Assembly (NCBI GenBank): GCA_019247865.1
Contig: JAFBAJ010000646.1
Coordinates: 1-5,129 of the forward strand
Source: Acidobacteriota bacterium
GTDB lineage: Bacteria > Acidobacteriota > Blastocatellia > Pyrinomonadales > Pyrinomonadaceae
DNA: 5,129 bases
Direction: 5' to 3'
Shown: one piece after another, positions 1 through 5,129 of the stretch
Layout: the number at the start of each line of letters is the position of its first letter
Numbering within the stretch: the stretch's first letter is position 1
Notes under the pieces: generated by a model
Databases searched by the model: none
Told to the model about the DNA's origin: nothing
What the model saw: only the letters and a program-made list of their open reading frames with translations
Made by a program: the position numbers and the translations under genes

Positions 1-69
1 TAGCAAGAGACACGCGACGGCGAGCGCTAGTCCAAGGCTCAGAAAGGACGCAAGTACGCCGAGCACCAT
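1..69 (-). CDS. Possible N-terminus of a membrane or exported protein (partial, runs off left edge)
   Basis: Reading leftward from an ATG at 69-67, the 23 codons to the window edge are open and encode an entirely uncharged hydrophobic stretch beginning MVLGVLASFL and continuing with Leu, Ala, Val and one Cys at residue 20. This would fit a transmembrane helix or signal sequence. The Cys follows Ala-Val-Ala, a poor lipobox, and there is no positive n-region, so a lipoprotein is not well supported. GAGG lies one base before the ATG, too close for a normal ribosome site, but it is four bases before a GTG at codon 2, which may be the true start. It lies downstream of the tRNA-Cys gene on the same strand. 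The family is not recognisable from so few residues, and the gene itself is uncertain. Confidence 0.35.
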   Translation of the reverse strand, partial: MVLGVLASFLSLGLALAVACLLL

Positions 70-92
70 GCCTCGCGGAGGCTTTTCGCGAG
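70..92. other. Two overlapping, mutually exclusive short hairpins
   Basis: GCCTC (70-74) pairs with GAGGC (78-82) around a GCG loop. CTCGCG (72-77) pairs with CGCGAG (87-92) around a 9-base loop. The two stems share bases and cannot form together. On the + strand the first stem is followed by TTTT (83-86), so it could be a weak intrinsic terminator for a rightward gene outside the window. On the - strand the structures lie directly before the putative start at 69 and include its only purine-rich ribosome-site candidate. A role is not established. Confidence 0.3.
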
Positions 93-137
93 CGCGGTGT
101 TCGAGCTTGGATGGGACCACTTACGTTTTTAAGAGAA

Positions 138-212
<75 letters not shown>

Positions 213-222
213 GCGCGAGATT

Positions 223-280
223 AAGGATGAAGGATGAAGGCGGAAGGATGAGAGCCTGGCTGACTTCGTCCTTCCGCCTT
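223..280. repeat. Heptad-repeat hairpin in the spacer between tRNA-Gly and tRNA-Cys
   Basis: On the + strand four 7-base units run head to tail at 223-250: AAGGATG, AAGGATG, AAGGCGG, AAGGATG. The same units return inverted at 265-280 (TTCGTCC, TTCCGCC, TT). Bases 237-251 pair with 266-280 as a 15-position stem, all Watson-Crick except one G.T (+ strand) or A.C (- strand) at 249/268, with a 14-base loop. It fills nearly all of the 75 bp between the two tRNA genes, so it would be transcribed within the tRNA precursor. The composition resembles the short tandemly repeated heptamers described in cyanobacteria and differs from the tRNAs around it. It may be a mobile or expanding palindromic repeat, or an RNase processing structure. 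Confidence 0.8.
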
Positions 281-287
281 AAAATTT

Positions 288-362
288 TGGAGCGGGAGAC
301 GAGATTTGAACTCGCGACTTCGACCTTGGCAAGGTCGCACTCTACCACTGAGTTACTCCCGC
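288..362 (-). tRNA. tRNA-Gly (anticodon GCC)
   Basis: The - strand gives a complete 75-nt cloverleaf. The acceptor stem is GCGGGAG with CTCCCGC, the D arm contains AGTGGTAGA, the anticodon stem is CGACC/GGTCG with loop TTGCCAA (anticodon GCC), and the T arm is GCGAG-TTCAAAT-CTCGT with one G.T pair. U73 and an encoded CCA end (290-288) are present. It is the first gene of a Gly-Cys tRNA unit, the order also seen in E. coli glyW-cysT. The promoter at 378-405 would leave a leader of only about 9 nt before the mature 5' end. Confidence 0.97.
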
Positions 363-377
363 TCGGAGTGAAGACAA

Positions 378-405
378 ATTCTACAGATTCAAAGAGTCTT
401 GTCAA
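378..405 (-). promoter_or_regulatory. Sigma-70-type promoter for the tRNA-Gly/tRNA-Cys unit
   Basis: On the - strand a perfect -35 TTGACA (405-400) is followed by a 16-bp spacer and TAGAAT (383-378), one mismatch from the -10 consensus. Transcription would begin near 371, about 9 nt before tRNA-Gly. The yraN stop codon TGA (404-402) is bases 2-4 of the -35 box, so the promoter overlaps the end of the upstream gene. Confidence 0.8.
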
Positions 406-869
406 GTGTGCCCCGCCGACTCGGTCCAGCGGCGTTTGCGGAACTTCTCTGCGGTCCAGAAATTTCTGAAGAGTTCGAGGCGCGGCGGCTCGCCCTCAGG
501 AGGCAGGATGACGGTGACGACATCGAAGCGGTGTGGAACTCCTGGGAGTCCGAAGAGGCGTAGATAGGCGCGTGCGGCGCGCGAGACCTGGCGCTGTTTG
601 CGCAGGTCTACGTTGGCTTCGGGCGCGGCGAACCAGTCGGAGGCGCGCGTCTTGACTTCGACGAAGCAGAGCGTCGCGCCTTCGTAGGCGACGAGGTCTA
701 TCTCGGCGCGGATGAGCGCGCCGCGCAGGTTGCGTCCGACGGGCACTGTGAAATTCGCCGCCGCGAGGCGATAGCCCTGCGCTTCAAGATAAGCCGCCGC
801 CAGCTCCTCGCCGCGCCGTCCGAGCGCGAGATGCGGGGCCAGCTCGTTCAGCTCATCAATCATCTGCAT
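402..869 (-). CDS. yraN: YraN/UPF0102 family protein (predicted nuclease-fold protein)
   Basis: The 155-residue product carries the family signature: LGRRGEELAAAYLEAQGY at residues 16-33, then N39, the core AEIDLVAYEG (55-64) and CFVEVKTR (68-75), followed by a basic helix with DLRKQRQ and RFDVV. E56, D58, E71 and K73 fit the E/D-(x)n-E-x-K layout of restriction-endonuclease-like folds. Members are small cytoplasmic proteins of unproven function, usually about 115-130 residues. This one is longer, with an insert (about PVGRNLRGALI, 43-53) before the EID motif where most relatives have a short loop ending in GEIDL. The reading frame is open upstream to 1016, but the family homology begins just after the ATG at 869, and the extension would run into der, so 869 is preferred (863 is an in-frame alternative). 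No Shine-Dalgarno lies at a suitable distance. The gene is divergent from der and just upstream of the tRNA-Gly promoter. Confidence 0.9.
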   Translation of the reverse strand: MQMIDELNELAPHLALGRRGEELAAAYLEAQGYRLAAANFTVPVGRNLRGALIRAEIDLVAYEGATLCFVEVKTRASDWFAAPEANVDLRKQRQVSRAARAYLRLFGLPGVPHRFDVVTVILPPEGEPPRLELFRNFWTAEKFRKRRWTESAGHT

Positions 870-876
870 CGGGACG

Positions 877-904
877 ATTATACGCTTTCCTTCCAGTTTT
901 ACAG
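877..904 (-). promoter_or_regulatory. Candidate yraN promoter giving a leaderless transcript
   Basis: On the - strand a perfect -10 box TATAAT (882-877) lies 7 bases before the yraN ATG at 869. The best -35 match, CTGTAA (904-899, 16-bp spacer), is weak (3 of 6). Initiation at the usual distance from the -10 would fall at or within two bases of the ATG, so the mRNA would have no leader. This agrees with the lack of a ribosome binding site before 869. The base match is seen; its use as a promoter is inferred. Confidence 0.5.
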
Positions 905-911
905 CTTCACC

Positions 912-941
912 TTGCGGCCTTTTGTCTTTGCGCGTTACACT
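912..941 (+). promoter_or_regulatory. Weak candidate promoter for der
   Basis: TTGCGG (912-917) and TACACT (936-941) are separated by 18 bp. They match the sigma-70 consensus at about 3 of 6 and 4 of 6 positions. A transcript from here would have a leader of about 75 nt before the ATG at 1025. This is the best match I see in the 155-bp divergent region, but it is not strong. Confidence 0.25.
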
Positions 942-1024
942 CGCGCGCGAGGGGAGGATGCTTTGTCTCCTCTGTGGTGATGAATCCTCACAGTCGGTTG
1001 GGACAAGGGACTTCAAAGATAAAG

Positions 1025-2473
1025 ATGCCGGGCGCAGATCATTCCGAACACAGCACGGAGCAGGCAGAGGCGTCGGCGCAGGCTGCCGTGACGGCGGAGC
1101 CGCAGGCGGTCGTGAGGGCGCTGCCGCTCGTCGCCATCGTCGGTCGTCCGAACGTCGGCAAGTCCACGCTCTTTAATCGCCTCGCGGGCGAACGCCGCTC
1201 GATCGTCGGAGACGAGCCGGGCATCACGCGCGACCGCATCTACGGCGAGGCCGAGTGGAACGGCCACAGGTTTCGCATCGTGGACACGGGCGGCATCGTG
1301 CCGGACGACGATGCGCTCATTCCCGCGAACATTTTGAAGCAGGCTTCGGCGGCGATTGGTGAGGCGCAGGCTCTCGTCTGGGTGGTGGATGCGCGCAAGG
1401 GCACGACGCCGCTCGATGAAGAGCTGGCGGGGCTCCTGCGCTCGACCGGCAAGCGCGTGCTGGTGGCTGCGAACAAAGCTGACTCGGCGCGGCTCGATGC
1501 AGACGCGGGAGAGTTCTTCAGCTTCGGCTTTGAGGATGTCTTTCCGGTCTCTGCGGAACATGGCAACGGTCTCGGCGAGATGCTCGACGCGTTGGTGGCG
1601 GAGTTCGAGGAGTCTTCGGAAGCGGCTCCGGACGGCGGGCCGCGCGAGCTGCGGCTGGCGATCGTCGGTCGCCCGAACGTTGGAAAATCTTCTCTGCTCA
1701 ATCGTCTTCTGGGCGAAGAGCGCGTCATCGTCTCGCCGGTCGCGGGCACGACGCGCGATGCTGTGGATACTCTGGTCGAAGCCGAGGGCCAACGCTTTCG
1801 CGTGATCGACACGGCGGGCATCCGCCGCAAAGGGAAGACCGACGAGATGGCCGAAAAGCTCTCCGTCATCATGGCGCGCAAGAGCCTGGAGCGCGCGGAT
1901 GTCGCCATCGTCGTGATCGATGCGGCGGACGGCGTGGCCGCGCTCGACGCGAACATCGCAGGCTACGCGCACGAGGCCGGATGCTCGATCATCATCGCCG
2001 TCAACAAGTGGGACGCAGTGCCGAACAAAGAGACCGGGACGCCCGCTCTGTTTGAGCGCAACCTGCGCGATAAGATGAAGTTTCTCGAATGGGCTCCGGT
2101 CGTCACCATCTCGGCCCTGACCGGGCAGCGCGTCGAGAAACTGCTGCCGCTCGTCCTGCGCGCCAACGAAGCGCGTAACCGCCGTATCCAAACCTCGCAA
2201 CTCAACGACTTCTTCGAGCGCAACGTCGCGCAACCGCGTGGCGGCGGCGCGCCCGCTCCGGTCAAAGGCGGAGTCTCGCGCCTGCGCGTGCAGTACATGA
2301 CGCAGGTCGGCGTGCGCCCGCCGCGCTTCGTGGTCTTTACCGCCGGCGGCAAGCCGGGACTGCATTTCTCTTACGAGCGTTACCTGATGAATCGCCTGCG
2401 CGAAGAGTTCGATTTCTTCGCCACTCCCATTCGTCTCATCGAGAGACATAAACGAAGGAAGAGTAGTCAGTAG
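1025..2473 (+). CDS. der: Ribosome biogenesis GTPase Der (EngA)
   Basis: Der is an essential GTPase that binds the 50S subunit during assembly. The 482-residue product has two tandem G domains. G domain 1 has the P-loop GRPNVGKS (40-47), ITRDR, DTGG (87-90), NKAD (150-153) and an SAEHGNG G5 loop. G domain 2 has GRPNVGKS (215-222), GTTRDA, DTAG (262-265), NKWD (327-330) and SALTGQ. The C-terminal KH-like domain (about 385-475) ends with the basic tail RHKRRKSSQ. All key GTPase residues are intact. The start is uncertain. ATG 1025 adds about 30 Ala/Glu/Gln-rich residues before the first G domain and has only a distant AAGGGA. GTG 974 and ATG 980 would add more, while GTG 1112, with AGGCGG nearby, would give 453 residues, closer to the usual length. 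The last three codons and the stop are supplied by a heptad repeat. The kinase gene follows 65 bp later on the same strand. Confidence 0.95.
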   Translation: MPGADHSEHSTEQAEASAQAAVTAEPQAVVRALPLVAIVGRPNVGKSTLFNRLAGERRSIVGDEPGITRDRIYGEAEWNGHRFRIVDTGGIVPDDDALIPANILKQASAAIGEAQALVWVVDARKGTTPLDEELAGLLRSTGKRVLVAANKADSARLDADAGEFFSFGFEDVFPVSAEHGNGLGEMLDALVAEFEESSEAAPDGGPRELRLAIVGRPNVGKSSLLNRLLGEERVIVSPVAGTTRDAVDTLVEAEGQRFRVIDTAGIRRKGKTDEMAEKLSVIMARKSLERADVAIVVIDAADGVAALDANIAGYAHEAGCSIIIAVNKWDAVPNKETGTPALFERNLRDKMKFLEWAPVVTISALTGQRVEKLLPLVLRANEARNRRIQTSQLNDFFERNVAQPRGGGAPAPVKGGVSRLRVQYMTQVGVRPPRFVVFTAGGKPGLHFSYERYLMNRLREEFDFFATPIRLIERHKRRKSSQ

Positions 2474-2536
2474 TCGGTGGTCGGTGGTCAGCGGGTTGTT
2501 TCTACTGACCACTGACCACTGACCGCTGACCACCGC
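2462..2536. repeat. Heptad-repeat hairpin spanning the end of der and the der-kinase gap
   Basis: The left arm is made of 7-base units (AGTAGTC twice, GGTGGTC twice, then AGCGG; 2462-2494). The right arm has ACTGACC three times, GCTGACC once, then ACCGC (2504-2536). Bases 2463-2491 pair with 2505-2533 over 29 positions with 24 Watson-Crick pairs, three G.T pairs and two A.C mismatches, around a 13-base loop. Another register gives an exact 13-bp inverted match, 2482-2494 with 2523-2535. No T-run follows, so it is not a standard intrinsic terminator. It encodes the Ser-Ser-Gln-stop end of Der and stops just before the next ATG. It resembles palindromic or heptamer repeats of the REP/STRR kind, but no transposase is nearby. 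Confidence 0.85.
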
Positions 2537-2538
2537 CT

Positions 2539-5129
2539 ATGCCCGATCAAGATTTCAAACAACTCTTCGAGCGCATCAGCGATCCGGCCCTGGTGACGGA
2601 CATGGAGGGCACGCGTGTGTTCGCCTGTAATGATGCGTTCGGCAAGCTGCTGGGATGCGACGCGGCCTCTTTCGTCGGGGCGGAGATGGACACGCTCCTG
2701 CGGCTCGACGCTGATGATAAAGAGGGCGAGTGCGCGACGCTGCTCAGGAACGAGGAGCAGTTGGGAGCCGTCAGGGTGGCGCGGCTCGATTGCGCCTGGG
2801 AAGGGAAGCCCGCGCGGCTGCTGCTCTTGACGCCTGAAGCGGACAAAGAGGTGGCGGTCACGAACGAAGAGATGAGCGCGCTCTTCGATTACCTGCGCGA
2901 GGCCACAGACCAGCTCGAAGTCGTCAATCGCATCATCGCCGCAGTCAACGCCGGGCGCTCCATCGAGCAGATGTTCGCGCTCGCAGCAGAGCAGATGCGC
3001 GCCCTCGTCTCTTTCGACCGCGCCTCTCTCGCGATCCGCAATGACGACGGCGAGAACCTGCGCGTCTTCGCCGTCTCAGGCGAGCACGCGGGCTCGCTCG
3101 CGGTCGGCGCGACCGCCCCTTTGCGCGGCTCCGTCACGGAGCACGCGCTTGAGCGGCGCGAGATGGTCGTCATCCCGGAGCTCAGGGACGAGAAGCGTTT
3201 CAACGTCTACTCCGATCTGGAAAGCGAGGGCTTTCGCTCGTCCGTCTGCTGCCCGCTCTTCTCGACGCATCAGGCCATCGGCAGCCTCAACCTGACCTCG
3301 TGCACGCCCGACGCGTACCAGCGCAAACATCTGCTCGCGCTCGAACGGCTCGGCCCGCCGCTCGCCATCGCAATCGAGAAAGTGTTGCTGCTCGAACAGG
3401 CCGAGCGCCGTTCGCGCGAGATGGAGTCGGCCGCGCGGCGTGAAGAACTGGCGGGACGCATCGGGCGTCAGCTCTCCGGCTCGCTCGATCCTTCGTCGGT
3501 CCTGCAGGAGACGGTGGACGCGCTCGGACACGCGCTCGGCGCGGAGCGCTGTCACGTCTCGCTCTTTGACGGGACGGAAGATTACGCGCTCGTGGATTAC
3601 GAATACCTGGCGCGGCGCGATGTCGCTTCGATGCGCGGCCATCGCATCCCTTTGCGTTCGAGCCAATACGCGCAGCAGGCTCTGACCTCCGACGCGCCCG
3701 TCGCGCTCGGCGATATACAGCAGGCCGAGGAGAGCGAGCTGACGGAGCTTTACAAGCGTCTACAGGTGCGCTCAGTGCTGGCCGCGCCGGTCATCGTCGG
3801 CGGCGCGCAGGAGGGCCTGCTCGAACTGCACGACGGCCGCCGCGAGCGCGTCTGGACGGAGGACGAACGGAAGCTGGTCAAAGCGGTCGCGGCGCAGGTC
3901 TCCGTCGCGCTGACCAACGCGCGGCTCTACGAGGCCAGCCGTCGGCGCAGCGAAGAGCTGGCCGGTCTCTATAATATCTCGCGCGCCTTCTCGACGCTCA
4001 ACGACGCGTCCGATATCTACGGCAAGCTGACGCGCGCCATCGCCGGGCTCGTCGGCGGCGAGAAATGCTTGCTGGCGACCTATGACCGGCGGCAGTCGGT
4101 CGTCCGCGCAGAGGCTCCGGGCTTCAACACGCCGCCCGAAATGATCGCAGAGTTTCAGTTCACTCTCCGGCAGGAGAACGGAGCCTACCTCTATCGGACA
4201 GGCGAAAATAAATATCCGTACACGGTCGGCGAAGCCTTCTTCTCCAACGCGCCGTCCGGCGACGAGCGTTTCAATCAGGAGTTTTTGAGCACGTACGAAG
4301 TGCGTTCCGCGCTGATGGTGCCGATGCTCATCAAGCGCGAGCTGATCGGTTTTATCTACGTCATGAATCGTCCGGGCGGGTTTCGCCAGCGCGACGTGCG
4401 GCTCCTCGAAATCTTTGCGGCGCAGGCCGCCGAGACCATCGCCAACACGCGCCTCTTCGCCACGATTCAGGCGCAGGCCGAACGCGAGGCCATCGTCAAT
4501 CGCCTGCTGCTGACTCTGCAACAGGCGGCAGACCCGAAACGCGGCGTACAGGTCATCGTCGAACGCGTCGGCGAAATTCTGTCGCTCGACCGGTGCATCG
4601 TCACGCTGCACGAAGAGAACGACCGCACCAACTTTTACAGTGAGTGGTGCGCGGAAGGAACTGCGCAGCTCAGCAATGACAGGGATGTGGAGGAGCGCTC
4701 GCCCGTCAGCCATTGGATACAGGTTCATCGCCAGCCGCTGGTCGCCACAGACGTGCGCGCACACAGCCTCGCGCACGGCCTCGAAGACCTCATCGAGCGC
4801 ACCTGCATCAAGAGCCTCGCCGTCGTCCCGATCATACATCAGGGGCGCGTCATCGGTACCCTGAGCGGGCATCAGACGAGCGCCGTGCGCCGCTGGGCCG
4901 AAGACGACATAGACCTCCTGACGGCCGTCGCGATGCAGATCGGCGGGACGCTGGAGAACGCGCGCCTGATCGCAGAACTGCGCGAGGCCAATCGCCTCAA
5001 AGACGAATTCTTAGCGACCATCTCGCACGAGCTGCGCACGCCTTTGACCGCCATCCGCGGCTGGGTTGACCTCCTGAGCGAGAACCCCGCGCTCGAACAT
5101 GACGATGAGTTGCAGGACGGCATCAGCGT
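2539..5129 (+). CDS. Soluble multi-GAF sensor histidine kinase (3' end beyond window)
   Basis: The frame is open from ATG 2539 to the window edge (863 complete codons). A TGA at 2527 rules out an earlier start. Domains in order: a PAS-like domain (about 7-100, with ISDPALVTDMEG and CNDAFGKLLG); GAF1 (about 115-283); GAF2 (about 300-465); GAF3 (about 475-645); GAF4 (about 650-808); then HisKA, where LKDEFLATISHELRTPLTAI contains the H-box with His830 as the predicted phosphorylation site. The GAF domains are joined by charged helices of the signalling type. There is no signal peptide or membrane segment, so it should sense cytoplasmic ligands. The ATPase domain would lie outside the window, so a hybrid kinase with a receiver cannot be excluded. 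Each GAF has a recognisable core strand pair (for example GAF1 SSVCCPLF, GAF3 RSALMVPM). Ligands cannot be named. No Shine-Dalgarno is visible because a repeat hairpin occupies the upstream bases. Confidence 0.92.
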   Translation, partial: MPDQDFKQLFERISDPALVTDMEGTRVFACNDAFGKLLGCDAASFVGAEMDTLLRLDADDKEGECATLLRNEEQLGAVRVARLDCAWEGKPARLLLLTPEADKEVAVTNEEMSALFDYLREATDQLEVVNRIIAAVNAGRSIEQMFALAAEQMRALVSFDRASLAIRNDDGENLRVFAVSGEHAGSLAVGATAPLRGSVTEHALERREMVVIPELRDEKRFNVYSDLESEGFRSSVCCPLFSTHQAIGSLNLTSCTPDAYQRKHLLALERLGPPLAIAIEKVLLLEQAERRSREMESAARREELAGRIGRQLSGSLDPSSVLQETVDALGHALGAERCHVSLFDGTEDYALVDYEYLARRDVASMRGHRIPLRSSQYAQQALTSDAPVALGDIQQAEESELTELYKRLQVRSVLAAPVIVGGAQEGLLELHDGRRERVWTEDERKLVKAVAAQVSVALTNARLYEASRRRSEELAGLYNISRAFSTLNDASDIYGKLTRAIAGLVGGEKCLLATYDRRQSVVRAEAPGFNTPPEMIAEFQFTLRQENGAYLYRTGENKYPYTVGEAFFSNAPSGDERFNQEFLSTYEVRSALMVPMLIKRELIGFIYVMNRPGGFRQRDVRLLEIFAAQAAETIANTRLFATIQAQAEREAIVNRLLLTLQQAADPKRGVQVIVERVGEILSLDRCIVTLHEENDRTNFYSEWCAEGTAQLSNDRDVEERSPVSHWIQVHRQPLVATDVRAHSLAHGLEDLIERTCIKSLAVVPIIHQGRVIGTLSGHQTSAVRRWAEDDIDLLTAVAMQIGGTLENARLIAELREANRLKDEFLATISHELRTPLTAIRGWVDLLSENPALEHDDELQDGIS

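Noticed and set aside
870..1016. A longer YraN starting at 1016
   Set aside because: The extra 49 residues lie outside the family homology, cross the likely promoter and the divergent region, and overlap the upstream part of der.
1013..2533. A 506-residue open frame on the - strand covering all of der
   Set aside because: It is exactly antisense to der, rich in Arg/Asp/His/Ala with no recognisable motif, as expected from the complement of a high-GC gene. Its first codons come from the heptad repeat.
2462..2536. CRISPR array or intrinsic terminator
   Set aside because: Units are 7 bases with no spacers, and arms are inverted, so it is not CRISPR. No T-run follows the stem, so a standard intrinsic terminator is not supported.
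3772..4872. A 366-residue open frame on the - strand inside the kinase gene
   Set aside because: The + strand frame encodes GAF2-GAF4 with clear domain sequence. The antisense frame has shadow composition and no domain signal.
2539..5129. The kinase as a truncated pseudogene
   Set aside because: The frame is intact to the last base. It is cut only by the window edge, in the middle of HisKA.

Overview
This is a high-GC bacterial chromosomal window made of ordinary housekeeping genes, one large sensor kinase, and two unusual hairpin repeats built from 7-base units. The organism is probably an acidobacterium of the Blastocatellia type. That is an inference from the form of the YraN and Der proteins, the high GC content, and short heptad repeats in intergenic DNA; no rRNA marker is present to prove it.

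Left part (1-869), all read leftward. A YraN/UPF0102-family gene (402-869) is followed by a two-tRNA unit, tRNA-Gly(GCC) then tRNA-Cys(GCA), both with encoded CCA ends. The Gly-Cys order matches that of glyW-cysT in Escherichia coli. A good sigma-70-type promoter for the tRNAs (TTGACA, 16 bp, TAGAAT) sits at the very end of yraN, and the yraN stop codon lies inside the -35 box. A heptad-repeat hairpin occupies the spacer between the two tRNAs. At the left edge the first 23 codons of a possible membrane or exported protein run out of the window.

Middle (870-1024) is a divergent intergenic region of about 155 bp. It has a consensus TATAAT placed so close to the yraN ATG that its transcript would be leaderless, and only a weak promoter candidate for the rightward genes.

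Right part (1025-5129), read rightward. der encodes the tandem-GTPase ribosome assembly factor Der (EngA). It is followed after 65 bp by the start of a very large soluble histidine kinase with a PAS-like domain, four GAF domains and a HisKA domain, cut off by the window edge just after the H-box. The der-kinase junction is filled by a 29-pair imperfect hairpin made of heptads. It supplies the last codons and stop of der and ends 5 bases before the kinase ATG, leaving no room for a normal ribosome binding site.

I found no mobile element genes, CRISPR array, or unknown multi-gene system. The most unusual content is the pair of heptad hairpins and the dense overlap of signals at gene borders.
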